This document shows, one piece after another, positions 34,001 to 49,000 of a DNA stretch of 64,000 nucleotides. The stretch is from Bursaphelenchus xylophilus. Taxonomy: Eukaryota > Nematoda > Chromadorea > Rhabditida > Aphelenchoididae. Location of the stretch: contig CAJFCV020000006.1 of the NCBI GenBank assembly GCA_904066235.2, positions 3,472,001-3,536,000 of the forward strand, written 5' to 3'. Every line of letters begins with the position of its first letter. Within the stretch, counting starts at the first letter, position 1. Made by a program: the position numbers and the translations under genes. Under the pieces are notes generated by a model. That model was not told where the DNA came from and did not search any database. It worked only from the letters and a program-made list of their open reading frames with translations.

Positions 34001-37000
34001 TGGGAGAAAAAAACAATTTTGGTCTTACATGAATGAAGTGACAATTACTCTTTTGGTGGGAGGTCACGTGAGGGAAAAAAGAATATTTTTCGAATCCTTG
34101 AAATATCATCAAAATTCAGGATGAAGTCAGCACAACAATACCAAAAATAACATCATCAAAAAATGAATAAAAAATCCCCTCAAGCGCTATGGCTGCGCTT
34201 AATTTTTGAAGATTCAATGTATGCTCTAGGCAGTAAATATCAGCAAAATTTGAAGGCAGTTTCCACTATCGTAAACTGAAAAATTTTTATTCCTAATTTT
34301 CCCCTCAAAAAACCCTAAATTTCCAAAATCAACAATCAAAACTAAGACTATGAACCCTCTCAACAATCCAGCCATCCCATCAAAAACCAAGCCAATGAAG
34401 CTTCTCCTCCTCCGCCCCATGCCACTTCCTTTCTCCCCGTACCCAACCTACAAAAGCAACTTCAAAAAGAAGTTGAGTCGTCCGCAAAATTGAATCAAGC
34501 CAAATCCGCCGTTTGAAGGGATAGGCGAGCCTTTTCGGAAAACCTTACTGGATTTATTCTTGCCCGACTCTGGGAAGACGCTACAATGCCAGAGATGGCG
34601 AAGCGAAAGTGACTGCGCAATCGAGAAATTAACTGGAGAATATCGCGTTCAAGGACATTAGATTGGATTAGCTCGAATTTTGGGGGATATTTGAATAAAA
34701 TGAAGGGGAAATTTAGTGAATCCTGTTTAAAAATTTCATACAAATCATTCAATTATATTCCTTGAATATTTTTAGACAAAATTTCAGAAAGCAAAAAAAC
34801 CAATAAATTTTGTGACATTTCGTCAAAATTTTGAAACACCCAAAAAATATCAATACTTGACTTCTGCAAAAGCTTCTAATGATTTTTGACTGAAAAATCA
34901 AATTTTTGAAAATCCAATAATTCTTGTGACACTTCGTAAAACTTCCGAAACGGACTCGAAATTAATAAAAAATGCAGCTCAACTAATCTTTGACTGTAAT
35001 AGAGACACTCTAAACGAAAAATACCATACAAGAGGGGACACAAACAATGACAAAAAAATAAAGTTATTTGACGGTGACTTTCCGTATTTGACTTGAGTGT
35101 TTGAGTTGCGAGTATAAGGTAAAAAAAAGAGTTTGACGTGAAAATAGAGAGGGGTAGGGACTTCAAATGGTATGAATTACCTAGTATTTGGATGGAAAGT
35201 AAAATTTTGAAAAAAAAATAAAAAATAATTGCCAAAATTTTCGGAAAAAAGATGTAAAAATGATGATTTTTGGTGTTAAAGATGATATACAAGGCTTGAA
35301 AAATATTTGAAGCTCATGAAAAATATAATCAATTAGGAATTCATGACATAAAAAATCAATAATATAAAAATTTCCACTAAAAAGTTGAGTAATATCGCCT
35401 TAAATCCACCTACATGCTTCCACCTTCATTAACCTGCGATTTCGGCTATTCCTTTCCCTAATTTTCTCCCCAAAAGTGTCCGCTCTCGCCAGCCTCCGCT
35501 GCTCTCTAATTTTCGCCGCCTCCGATGCTTATCAACGCGCGCAACAAACATTTTATTTGTTTGTGAAATCGGAGGGGAGAAGCATGTTTTTATCGCCTCT
35601 CAAGTCAACCAAATGCAAATCGCCGCCCGCGGCGACAAATGTTGCGCGCGAATTTTACGGATGCGAATGTGTGTGAGGAGGTAATTTGGAGTGGATTTTC
35701 GAGATCACAGAGTTATAGGGCTTCGAAAAATTTGGTGGTTGTAGAAAAGTCATTTTAGCTGGGGTTAGGTGACTTTAAACGGTAAACCCGGATTTCCCAA
35801 GACTCTTTAAACCCAAAATTGCCCAGAAAAAGAAAGCAGAGCATGCAAAATGCTATAATTTTACATTTTAAATAGCTTTACAACTGAAAAAAATTTCGGT
35901 TTGGCCAAAAAATTGAATTTTTGCTTGTTTTTCGGGAGAAAAATTAAATTTTGAAGAAAAAAGGTGCTCAAATAAGGTGAAATACGTGCTCTGCAGCACT
36001 AAGGAACAACTACAATAGACTTGCAAGAACTTTTAAAAGTATATATTGGTAAAACAAGCCCTAGATTTTTAATTTTTAACCCAAAAATCGACAAAAATTG
36101 CCTTTTCAAGACAAAAAAATCATTTTTTAGTCCAAAAAATTTCAAAATGACCCCGAAAACCGTCTGCGAATCCCGGAAAAACAATCTTCAGACATTCCCA
36201 GCCACCGTAAAAGCCCTAAACTAAAGTCCACCAACTAAAAAATGATTTTTTAAAAGCCCTTTCCTTTCCCAATGCACTTAAACAAAAAAAAATTGAGAAT
36301 ACAATAACCAAAATACTCGCTCTTCTCACTTGTCAAGAGCCTTGGGTTTAAAAATTCCAAGCCTCACCTGTCAAGTACAACATGAAAAGTCGCAGAAAGA
36401 TAAGAGAAACTCTGTTTTTTGACAAGTAAACATACGAAAATCATATAGGAAACAATTTTTTCGGCCATCAAAACTCTTTTCTTTGATTTTTTTTGATGAC
36501 TAAGAGAATACAGGGGATGTAAATAAGGGAATATCGCAACAACTTGTCGACTCTTTGGTATGCAAATATCGGAAATGACCCAAAAGTTTTACCCGCCATG
36601 TCATAAAGGCGGGAAGATTAACAAAAAAAAGTTTAGAGGTGCGCTGACAGGTCGTTGAGGTGTCGTAAAGACGGAGGAAAGGGAAGTGAGAAGTGGGAAT
36701 ATGGGGATTATAAGGGAATTCAAGGAGAAATAAGAGGGAAATTTAAGACCTTTTTTGGATTCTTGGTGGAAAATTTGAATAAAATTTGAATATTTTGATT
36801 TGCAAATTTGCATGAAAACCGGGGAATATTGAGATTACGACTTTCGAAGACATATGCGAGACTCTTAGCTGGCGCTTTGCAGAAATAACTGAGAGTTTTA
36901 GGTTAAAAGTTGGCAAAAAGACAAAAATTTTTTGCCATGAAAATCTTTGTGCCTATTATTACCAGGAAGGGTTATGATTTCATAAAAAATAAATAAATAC

Positions 37001-40000
37001 ACTTTTCAGCGAAACTGAAAAAGATATGGCCAAAAAATTCTCTGTGGCCGCTCTCCGCGTTTCGTATTCTCGCTAGCCCGCAAAAATCTTTGAATTTCTC
37101 GGCTGCACCAGCAAAACCCGAGCTAAAAATTTCAGGAATTAATGTATGACCTATTACCGACATATTTGCAAAATCTAAGGAAAATCTGCGCGCCTCAATT
37201 GGGACTTTTCCCTTGTCAACAATTTATCACATAACATTTTTAATCCTCAAATGCTACGCTTTGCTATACGCAGAGCCAACTCTATTTCCCTACATCTGTG
37301 TCCTGAACAAACCAAAAACGGTAATTTGCTCTTCGTAAACCGAAAAATACGAATTTTCCCCCATAAAAGCTAGAAATCGCCAATGGCCACTCCTCCCCTT
37401 GTCATATGACACATTGCTCTCCTGAATTCGGAGAACCGAAGCCGGAGAGGCGAAAACTCGTTTATGTAGTGCGGAAAACCCATTGCAAAACAGTCATTTG
37501 GCGGAAAGCGAAACAAGTGATTGCATGGGTCGGAATTACGACGAAAAAGTGGTTACAATATACCACTTTTGACTCAGTTTTGACTACTTTTTGAAGAGAA
37601 AAGGATAAGATAATGGTGGTTGCGGAAAGTAGCGAGCAGGAGAAAAAAAATTTAGTAGAAAAATCAAAAAAATAATGAAAAAATTTTTACTAAAAATTTT
37701 AAAAAACTAAATTTATAAGACCTCAAAAATTCAACCAAAAAATTTCTGATCCCTTCAATAAATTTTCACCCTATTTTTCCCCCATTTCACCCTTCTATTA
37801 ATGACCCTTCTGTAGCACAAACCTCCATCTCCGGTCAGCCGTAATGGTCAGTAGCAAAAAATAATTCGCAATAAAAGCAGAGAAGGTGTGAAAATCGGCG
37901 CGCAATGAAATAACGCCGCAGGCAGCAATAATATTTTTATTTTTGGAAAAGAAATCCAAAAAATGAGAAGGTTTTTGAGAAGGTTAATCCGATTTTTTTT
38001 TATTTTTTTTGTACAGTCTATGTGCATTCGATTTTTTTTTGTAATTTTTTAGAAAACGAAAGTCTTTTTCGTAAAAAAAACTTTACGAAAAAAGATTATT
38101 TTGTTGCATTTGGGGATTTTTTTGGCAGATAAAAAAATTGACCTTCAAAAAACAATTTTTGCAAGGTCAAAAAGTAAAAAAAAAAATGAAAAATTTTTTT
38201 AATTCTTAATTATTTTAAAATTTTTTGCCAAAATAAGGCTTTTTGACTTAAAAAATATTTTTTTTTGATTTAAAAATCCCAAAAATCCCGTCAAAAAACT
38301 TTCAAACCAACCTTATTCGGGCTATTCGGCTGCTGTGGATGTCTGACTTTGCTGGCCTTCTCCGGACTGACCACCTGAACTGGTTTCTTATTATTACTGT
38401 CTCTTTCGACAATCCTTTGCAAGGCCTCTTTTCGGGCGAAGCCGAGCTTTTTGATGTCCTCAATTCGCTCGGCCACATGCGCCAAAAGACTGGAGGTCTC
38501 GGTGGTGGTCAGCAAAATGAGGTTGGTCATGTTGGGAGGCATCTGGTTGAAGGCGTCAAGCTGAAGATTAATTTAATTAAGATTTTTTTATTTTCCTTGA
38601 GTTTATGAAAATTTTGAAAAAGTAAAATTTTGATAAAATTCTGGCAAAAAATGAGATTTTTAGGGAAAATTTTCATTTTTTTTCTTTTTTTTTTTTTTTT
38701 TGAGAAATTTCATTTTTTTTAGTTTATGCTCAAAAATTAATATTTTATTTGAAGCGAGAAGTAATTTTTCCCGCAAAAAATCATTTTTTGGAAAAAGATG
38801 AGAAAATCGAGCACGTATTTTACAACCATTTCTTTACCTGTAAATTGGCTCCTTCTGCCAGAAACTCGTCCAAACCCTTTGCCGAAGAGGTCGCTGCAGA
38901 ATTGTTCAATTCCAATGGGATATTGCTGAGGATCTCGACGCCTTTCCGACACCAAGTTGTCGCCTGAAAAGTCAAAAAAATGAAATTTTAAAATTTTTAT
39001 TTTTTTCAGAAAATAAAAAAAATTTAATTGCAAAAAGTCCCTAAGAATAAAAACAGACTGGTTCAGAAAGTGCCAAACCCTTTTGCTTTTGATCAATTTC
39101 TTTTGTTTCGCTTCAAAAAATCAAGAAATCCCACGAATTTCGGGGCTAATAAATCAAGATCACGCTTATTTTTGACGTTTCAAACCCATTTGGCGGGACT
39201 TTAATAGATCGGGGTTTAAATTTTTCTTGAGAAAAATCAAAAAATTTCGACTCCAAAGGACCTCAAGGAAATGAGAATCAAAATAAGAGCAAAATTACTA
39301 TCGAGTAGCCTCTAAAAATACGATTTTTGATAACCTTTTCGTCTCCAACGGTCGTAAAACGAGAAAGCAAAAAGATAAAACGGGAATGGACGGTCGTAAA
39401 CATGTCTGTTTACTGTTATCAGTAGTGGTCATTTTTAGTCTAAACAAGATGTTCGAAAAATCGCCAAAGGAAAAGAGAGAAGAGAGGTGTGTAATTTTTG
39501 ACATTTTTACAACCGAAAAAGTAAGAAAAGGGCAAAATTTAGGGGTTTTTGATAATAAAAGAGGACTAAAAATCCTTTAAAATGATTTGTAGTTTTTATA
39601 ACTACTATCTATTATCCAGTTACCCCAAAAAAACCAAGAAAAACAGACAAAAATTCAATTTTTTGAATAAAAAATTAACTCTTTATTTGGCATGTATAAT
39701 ATAGAAACCTCCCGCAATCCCCATAAAAACCTTTATTGAGCCGGAAAATATCATTTTCACCCCCCTCTGGCCAAGCTTGGTCAATTCCGAATGCCGGTTT
39801 AAGACCACAATCTCCCCGATTTGAGTAAACAAAAGGACCCACAAGAATTAATCGGAGAATGCCGGAAAATCTCTCTTTTCCCCCCGATTTTATACCGAAA
39901 TGGCCGCTGCGGCCATATGGGTTGTATTTCTGGAAACGATTTACAAGAATGAGAACCGTTTCCTCTGGTTCAAAAATGAGGAGGAGAAAATGATGAGAGA

Positions 40001-43000
40001 AATAAACAAGGGGATTTGTTGCGGAATAAAAGAAGAATTTATGTTACCCTAGGGGCAAATAAATCTAAAATTTTATGTAAAGTAAAAAGCTAGTAAACTG
40101 AAGGCCATACCACCAAAAAATTTTTTTTTAAATCGCAAGTTAACAACAAGATTTTTTAAAAAATTTTCAGACCATCCGAGTGATGAAAACCCTCTAAAAT
40201 TTTCATTTTTTGCCACTTTTTCAATTCGACTAAAATTTAAAAATCACCTAATTTTTCTCCTCCTTTCCTCTTTTACTCCTAGTTGCGTTAAAGATCACGC
40301 TTTGACTAAAAATGACCACTACTGATACGGGTAAACAGACAAGTTTACGACTGTCGACTTTTCCGACGGTTGTTTTTAACTTTTCTTGATTTTTATTTTT
40401 TACGACCCTTGGAGACGAAAAGGTTATCAAAGCTCGTATTTTTAGCGGCTTCTGGGAGAAGCTAAGCGGACTTCATGCAAAAAATTAACTCCTGATACGG
40501 AAAACAACCAAATAATTAGTGGAGAAGTCATCAGTCATAGCCTAAAATTGATTTTTGGCATGTTGTTTCTCCGAATCGGTCCTAACCTCAAGTCTTCAAA
40601 GATGGCTGAATATCTCAGCGTCTTGTAAAAATCATGGGCTCTAATTTTAGAAGACTGGGACGAATTTAACATAAAACGTCTTTACCATCCTCAAAAAGTA
40701 TTTCAAAAACATTTACTTCATTTTATATCTCGCCAAAGGCAAAATAAAAGATTTCCCATATAAACTACTTTGATAAAAATTTATAACCAAGCCAGCCAAA
40801 ATTGGGACTCTAGAGTCTTCGCAGAGGTCTCCGTAACTATTTTTGTGGCCTACTTTCGTATCCCAGCCTCTAAATTACCCCCTCGAAATCCCAAGTTTTG
40901 ACAAATCCCCTCTTCCCCAACCTCATCCTCCCTTCTGCTCCTCCTATTTTCAATTCTCCCTATAGAAACCCCCCAGAAACCCGCAACATCGTGCCTTGTG
41001 GCCATAAATCTCCGGTATGCTAATTTGTCTTCGGCCCGGATAAAAGGGCCAGAAGAAGAGGGGAGAAATTAGGCGGACATCCTAAATTGCCGCAAATGAG
41101 CTTGCTCTCTCGTTCTTTCTTGTGTAGCGAAAGGAACGAGCCCGGTTCAAGGACCTAGATCCCATCTTTTGAAGCGTAGGGAAAGGCAAATAAAGGAAGA
41201 ATGGGATTACAAGCCGGATTACGGACACATGGCACGCAAGGTTATGGGGAATATGGGGAATATGGAAGAGGAATTGAAGGGAAATTGAGCTTATTTTGAA
41301 GAAATGGAATTTTTAAGCAGTCAAAATGTTGATGACTTGCAGTTTCACAAAATTTTTATATCAAATTCGAACGAAAACGTCCCAAAAAAAATAACTTTGA
41401 ATGTCACCTTACCTCGCTGATTTGTCGATGCATATTCACGCTCAGCCTCAGCACTTGCGCCCGCCGATCCAACGCCGACGTCAGCGCGTCCGCCATCCGA
41501 CTCAACTCCTCGCATTTGGGCGCCAAACTGTCCGACAATTGCCCGTCCGCCCCCTCGGCGGACAACATTTCACCGCGCGAGTGAAGATCGCGGGCCGCTT
41601 GGACGTCGCTCATCGCCGTCTCGGCGTATTCGTCGTGGTCCTCGGCCAACTTGCGCGCCTTCTCCACGCCGTCGCCAACGTCCCGATGCTCCTCCAGATA
41701 GATCATGTGTTTCGCGAACGAGGATTGCAGCTGGAAAATGGGAGGGTTAGAAAAAAAAACGTTGTCAAATATGAACGGGAATCTCATTTTTTTGATAAAC
41801 AAATCAAATGGATTCGGAGTCTGGGGAAACGTTTTTTGGAAAGGCTCCAAAAGTCGATAGAGAGGTCCGAAAGGCAAGTTAGAGTGTGTTTTCAAACTTT
41901 AAAATTAACGCAAAGCCATAATTTTGCCATGTTCGGCAAGAAGACGAAAAGTTTTGTCAAAAAATCGTATCTTTCTGAAATTTGCCCTACAAATTTTGGC
42001 TGGAAATTTTGCAGACTATCATATAAATTGATAAACCATCGGTTTCCACACTTATTTTTTTAAAATTCAAATTTCCCGCCATTTTTAGATATTTCTGGCA
42101 TTCTGTTTCAAGCCGTCAAAAAAACTGAAAATTAGCCAGAAACAAGGTAAAAATTAATTTAAGACACTTTTTCTAATTTAATCCTTAATTTCAAAATTTT
42201 AACGGCCCGCTACAACATTGATAAAAAAAAATTTTGTTTCAACTTTTTTTCTTCAAAAACTTCCCGAAAAGTGCCAAAACCTCCCTCAAAACAAACAAAA
42301 ACCCCTTCCGTATGGATGATAGATCGACATAAAGGAATGCGAGACATGTTTGGGTTATGAGGTCAAGGGTTATACCCACAAAAAGAGGGATATAAGGAAG
42401 GAAAAGCGAGATCATGCCGAAATATCGCCAGCATATGCGAGAAATAAATCGAAGAAAAAAGACGGAATAAATGAGGTGGTCGCGAATAATTTGGCTATGA
42501 CTAATGGACTCGATGGATTGGGCCCGGTTTTGTCCCCACCCCGGTTTTGTCCCCAAGACGGTTTTGTCCCCAGGACGTTTTTGTCCCCACTTTTTTCGAG
42601 CCTTTTTGTCCCCAGACCGGTTTTGTCCCCAGGACGGTTTTGTCCCCAAGACGTTTTTGTCCCCACTTTTTTCGAGCCTTTTTGTCCCCAGACCGGTTTT
42701 GTCCCCAGGACGGTTTTGTCCCCAAGACGTTTTTGTCCCCACTTTTTTTATTTTTTTGTCCCCACACCGGTTTTGTCCCCAGGACGTTTTTGTCCTCAAG
42801 CTGGATAGTACAATCATAAATTATGCATTCAGATGTTAATGCTGTTGGTTTGGTGCACAGTACTGCTCAAACAACATGTACTTAGCACTTGGTACTGCAT
42901 AGTACAAGGTGGTACTATAGAGCACGAGGTAAAAATTAAGCTATAACGCGTGAATGACGTAGTTTTGGTATGCAGTACTGATCAGACGTTCATTTTGTGC

Positions 43001-46000
43001 AAAAACAAATTCGTGCTATATAGTACCATGTGCTAAAACACATTTTTGAGAAGTACTGGGCTTCAAACCCATAGCATTGACGTGTTATGGCTTAATTTTT
43101 ACCTCGTGCTATATAGTACCACCTCGTACTATACAGTACCAAGCACTAAGAACAAGTTGTTTGAGCAGTACTGTGCACCAAACCAACAGCATTAACATCT
43201 GAATGCATAATTTTTAATCGTACTATCCAGCTTGGGGACAAAAACGTCCTGGGGACAAAACCGGTGTGGGGACAAAAAAATAAAAAAACTGGGGACAAAA
43301 ACGTCTTGGGGACAAAAACGTCCTGGGGACAAAACCGGTCTGGGGACAAAAAGGCTCGAAAAAAGTGGGGACAAAAACGTCCTGGGGACAAAACCGTCTT
43401 GGGGACAAAACCGGGGTGGGGACAAAAACGTCCACTACGACTCGATGGCATGTGGGATGGCCATAAATCATAGAAAAAATGGAAATTTTAATTTTTTCTA
43501 ATTTCGGTTTTTTTTGGATTTTTCATTTTTTTTTAAATTTTGACATAGATTTTTTAGATAAAAATTGTCAGAAAATCAGTTAAATCGCAAAAAAAACAAA
43601 ATTTTTCCCTTGAAAAATCCCATACCCACAGCAAAAACCAGCGTTTTAGCCTATGAAAATGGTGTTAATATTGAAAATGCGAAAATATTCGGGACCCATT
43701 TTTCTCATGCACACAATGAAATCCACTTAAACGTCGGGCCTTCGAGGGCGTATTTCCGGCTGGAATGGCCATTGGGCAGTGCGAAAATGTGTCTTTATTC
43801 GCGGCTGGGCTTGAGAAAACATGCCCCAGTCCTCAAGGGCCAATTTATTGGGGATTTTCATGATCTTAAAGGGCCCTTGAGGGAGTTTCTGCGAGTTTTT
43901 AATGGGCTTGGGAAAAATTTTGTTACAAAAAATATGTTGGATTTTGGAAAAAAATAAATCTTAAAAATACCCAATATGGTGCCAAAAAATTATTTTTTTA
44001 TCTTTTTTTCATAAAATTCCGGACTTAAAGTAGCAAAATCACACTAAGTAAGCCAAAAACTACTATTTTTTTTTTATTTTTAATATTAAGGTATCCCACA
44101 ATAATAATTTCTTTTCTTTGCCCTTTTAATTTCTCAAAAATGACATAACCCCAAAAAAAATAAAAAATAAAATATTAACAAAAATATTAACGACCAGCCT
44201 CACCCCTATTTCTCGATATTAAATCATCATAAACACAGGCCTGGAGGGCAGATCACTTGTGCAAATAAAGCGCCGGGCCTGGTCCGGAATAACCCTCGAA
44301 AAACAATAATCAGAAGGGCCAATACACCTGAAGGGAACACGTAGACCTTTCCCGAAATAAAACTTATGATGACAATTTATTTAGGGAGATTGACTAGGCC
44401 TATCCTGAAGTTAAAGTTTTTTGACGTATTTTGTGGATCATGGAGGAAGAAATGGTTGGAAAAATAGGTGATAAAGAGAAGACGGAATCTTAACCAATCA
44501 TTTTAGCAGTATTTCAAGGTATTATTAAGCCATAAAATCACTTATTTTTCAGTTATTCTCTAAAAATTTTAGTAAAATTTCACTTTTTTCCATATTTTCG
44601 ATAAAAAGTGTCAAAATTTTATCAAATATTCGACAAAAACCTGAGAAAAAAATAGTTGAACTATCATAAACAGTCGTTAAATTTCTCTAATCTTATTCTC
44701 AAATATTCAAATCTAAGCAACTGTTTCAATGCCCGTTAAAAATTCCAAAACAAGTCATCTTCTCGAAATTTAAAAAGTTTCCCCTCAAAAAATCCTTGAT
44801 GTTTTCTTCAAATCGAACGATAAAAATCTCGAATATGTGTTAGAAGATTCTAATCTAAATTCGAGCCAAGTTTTCTTAAGAAGATTTCCAAATTGAAAAG
44901 CAAAAATTAAAATTTCAGCTGCTAAATAAAAAAATCTTTTGATTTGTTCAAAAACTTTCATCCAAGTTTTCTACACTTCCTGAAATTTGCAAAAAATAGT
45001 AAAAAAGTGAGCAAAAGAAAAGTCGTCGTTTCGATTTGGGTTTGGGAACGTTACTTTTCCGACACCTGTGAGTCCGAATTATAAATTCAAAAAAAAGTGA
45101 GAATGCGAAGCGATGCATAACCGGGCTGTTGTCCCCGAGGAATAGACTTTATCGAAAAACATAAAGCGAAAAAATAAACTCGGTTCGAAAAAGTAATCAA
45201 GTTTCATTTTCGAGGGGATAACTGATAGCAGCAAGGCGCTTGCAGTGGGAATTATACAGAGCCTTAGAACACCGTTCTCATAATTTTCATATTATGAATC
45301 TGTGTTCTACGTAATGAAGCTATAAAATGACTATGAAAGGAGTATACATAGAGCGGTTATTGGTCGGTAAAAATTTTAAATTTTTCTTTCCAATCATAGC
45401 CAAGATATTCAACGTTCTTTGCAGAAAATAGACCATGTAAGATGAAGAGAGACGGACACAAAAATAAAGAGTTTTCTTTCGAACCTGGGACTATAAAAAT
45501 CAAGGGCTAAAGTAACGCAAGTTACTGAATTTTGGACCACTTTATGGAATTTCTTTTGCATCAAAAAAACCGGGGGCCAATGAGCTATCTGAAAGTTTGC
45601 TGAAAGTTAGCTGAAAATGGTAGGGCGCAGCTCGGAAAACAACGTTTCGCGGCTCGCCGGAGCTAAGTTTAGGCTTGTTTTCGAACTGCGCCCGTGCAAA
45701 TTCTCCGAGCTGCGCCCTATGATTTTCCGCAAACCTTCAGATAGCGCATTGGCCCCGGGGCTCAAAATTTGACAAGTGGTTTATGAAGCTATAGCCTCTA
45801 ATCAAAGTCTGAGTTCAGCCCGCGATAACTTCTTTAAATTACGAGATAAAAACCCTCACATTATCTTGTTAGAAACTTAGGACCTTAATTTTTACAAAGC
45901 TTTATCAAAATCTAATCTTCGTATTTTAAAATCTTCTAATCAAACAATTAGCCCGCCTTTGCCCTATTCCCAAAAAAACACCTACTTTCAACTGTTTTCT

Positions 46001-49000
46001 GTCTTCTCAACCCAATGGTATTACAATAATAATACTGTTCCCTTTTTCTTCAATTCGCCCCTACAAAAATTAAAATCGAATTTATGAAGCTACTCTTTAA
46101 AACGTCTTAATTTTCTCACCCCCTTTCAACCCCACTCTTCCCACGTTTACAGCGCAAAATAATGGAGAAGAGACGGCGCTAATTCGGTTATTAATTCCGA
46201 AAAAAGTGAAGATACCTGAGGGCATTTGCGGATCCTCAGATTATTTCCCTTCTTTCAGGTTATTCAGGGCGCAGGAGAAAGGAGAGGAGTGGATTTCTGG
46301 AGGGGATAAGAGCTTCCGAATGAACTTTTTTAAATCCTTTTGAAGGAAGCGCTTACAGGTGTCGGTATGATGGGTTTTTCATCGGTAAAGAGGGGAAAGA
46401 GGGTGGCAAATAGGATATTTATGAAGATTTGAGATACTTATATGTAGAAGCAGCTCAAATCATAAAAAAATTTGAAGAGTTGAAAAAAATGTTTTTTCAG
46501 AGGAAGTGCCAAAAAAATTATGTCTGTAGATAAAATTTTGGACAAAATAGGCTAGGATATCAGCCTGTCGGGAAAATAATGAGCAAATCTTTTGAATCGA
46601 AAATTTGCATCGCTGCTGGGAAAATGAAGTTGCTTTTCACTTCAGCGACGCGATCGGCGCAGCGACAATATTCTCATTATTTTTCCGACAGACTGATGAT
46701 TTAAAAAAGGCATATAAATTACAAAAAAATTTTTATAAAAAATCGAAAAAAAATTTTGGTTCGCCTTGTTGGTAATTTATAGATAGAAAAATGATGATTT
46801 TAAATTCTACTAGCAATAATATTTACGCATAAAATACGGCACAACTTCCGATCTCCTTTTGCAAACACATTTTCTGCACTTTACTTTACAAAAACGAAAA
46901 AAAACACTTCCTGAAAACAGCAAACAACGTAGAACCCCGGAATTCACGGTCAAAAAGGGAAGAAATTTGGCCAATTTAGCCCTCCTCTTGTCTCTTGTTC
47001 CGAAAAGGAGATCGTAACATAATTGAAAGGTTCTGTTTGGAATACCGACGACTTTTGTCTTGTTGTCTCCGACGCAAAATGGAGAAAACAAAAAAGAATT
47101 AGAGGGAGAAAGCACTCTTTTTGTTTTGAAAATGATTTTTGAGCGCAAATCTATCGGATTTGAGTGAATTCTGGCATAAATTTAGACTAAAAATTTTCTC
47201 AATTTTTGCCAACTTTTGTTGAATTTGGAAAGAAATTAGAGTTATATTAAACTAACCAAGTTTTTACTCAAAAAAAATCAAGACAGATCTCGCCTTTTTC
47301 GGTCCATAACCGCACCTTTCCAGCCGCCTTTGACCGCTTACTCAAAATTATTTTCTTTTGGTATTTTGATTCCCTTGAATCACCCAAACAACAGTCATTC
47401 GAAGAGCACAGATTTTTAATCCACGGCCCTTTCGAAATTTCCATATGGAAAAGTGAAAATAAAAATGGCCATAAAAATAAATTCGATTCAGACGTTTGGG
47501 AATCGAAAGTGACGTCATTGACAAGAATGAAATTTTGATTTTTATGGAAGATAATTTTTTTTACAATGCAAATCAAAATTTTGAGGCTCTTACCTTCAAA
47601 TTTTAACTTGAAAATTTAGATATAGAATTTGACAGGGGAAGTACTCCAAATGCGACGCTCAGATTTTCTTTCAATTTTGCACACCCGTCGGGTATGAACT
47701 AAATATAAATTCCTGAAAGTTTTAGCTCGCGCTTTGCGGGCGCCGCCGAGGTATCGAACGATTTTTGCCGCCGAAAGAGCACGCTGAACGTGGAGAGCGG
47801 TCAGAGAGAAAAGGGCTTTTTGGCCATAACTTTGGCAGTTTCGTGCGGAAAATTTTGATTTTTTGTAGAAACATTATCCTTTACGGTAGAAACAGGCATG
47901 AAACTTTTTGTGCCGAAATTCGGCAAAAAGTCCTAAATTTTGGCCGACTTTCGACCTAAAAAGCTCGGTTGTTTCTGCAAAGCGCGAGCTAGGAGTCTCG
48001 CATATATTTTTGAAAAAAATGTTCTAAATTTGTGCCAAGTTTCATCGAAATCTGAGCGTCGCACTTGGAGTACTTCCCCTGTTAGAGCCTTCCAAAAACC
48101 CTCTCCTAAAACTACAGTAACCCACCTTCCGGAAGCCCTCCTCGAAGCGCCTCAACTTCAGGCAGTTCTCCAGCTTCTGTTGATGTTTGGACCAGAACGC
48201 GTCAAATGACTTCTCCGTGTCCTCGAGCTGAATCAGCATCCGCTCGATGGCGGTCACGTTGTGCAGCCGTGTGGGGCTCAGCTGTTCCGCCTCCGGCTTC
48301 TGTTCGAGCTGTCGGACTTGTCGGAGAAGTTGGAGACCCTTGCGGATGGAAATACGGAAGTCTTCCTGGAATTTCAAATAAATTTTTTGTTTGAAAAAAA
48401 CTGAATTCTTCAAAAATTCAATTTTTAATTTTAACAGAATTTGGCGACGATATTCTAGAGAGTGTCGTAAAAATAGCAAAATTTTCAAAAAAATTATTTT
48501 TAAAATACGTTTTCCATAGAAAAATTTATTTTTTCGAAAAATTCAAAAAAGTAATTTCCTACAAAAAATAATAAAATATTATATCATGTATACAAAAAAG
48601 CTTTCTCATCGAAACGAAAAACCATTGTAACAAAAACTTGACGTTACTTTTTCTCCGACGGTCAGTTGATAAACAACTTTCTCCGCTTCTTTTTGTATAA
48701 TGTATCTCTCTCTAGGGTTTTATTCATGTCAAATTCCTTTAGAATCAAAAAAACGAAATAAAATATAACAAAATTTTGTGTTGAAATTCCTTAGAGAACG
48801 ATAAAATCTTTGGTAAAATACGACATTTACTACGATTCAAAATAATATCAAAATATTAATATTTCGTATAATTTTTAGAATAAAAAAAAATGTTACTTAA
48901 AATTGATTTGAAAAGCAAAAAAAAGTAAAAAAAGTAAAAAGAACTCACTTTGATTGCGTCCCTCTCGGCAGTTTGTGCTTCCAGGATCCGTTGCGTGGAC

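Larger units (their letters stand above)
29360..38311. other. Large RhoGEF intron region
   Basis: Between the possible alternative first exon and the exon ending at 38312. It contains the mariner element, a divergent M1 copy, a tRNA-like relic, the TACAGTAACCC cluster and three copies of the TTTGTGACATTTCGTCAA motif. A GC-richer segment at 29460-29800 may be promoter sequence. I see no further exon in phase. Confidence 0.5.

Noticed and set aside
42239..43473. Open frames rich in VLSPGRFCPQDGFVP or GTKTSWGQNRPGDK repeats
   Set aside because: They translate the TTTTGTCCCCA minisatellite in all frames and both strands, so they are not genes.
46810..47148. 112-codon minus-strand frame rich in Cys, Lys and Phe
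   Set aside because: It lies inside a RhoGEF intron, has no recognisable domain and uses AT-rich random-like codons.
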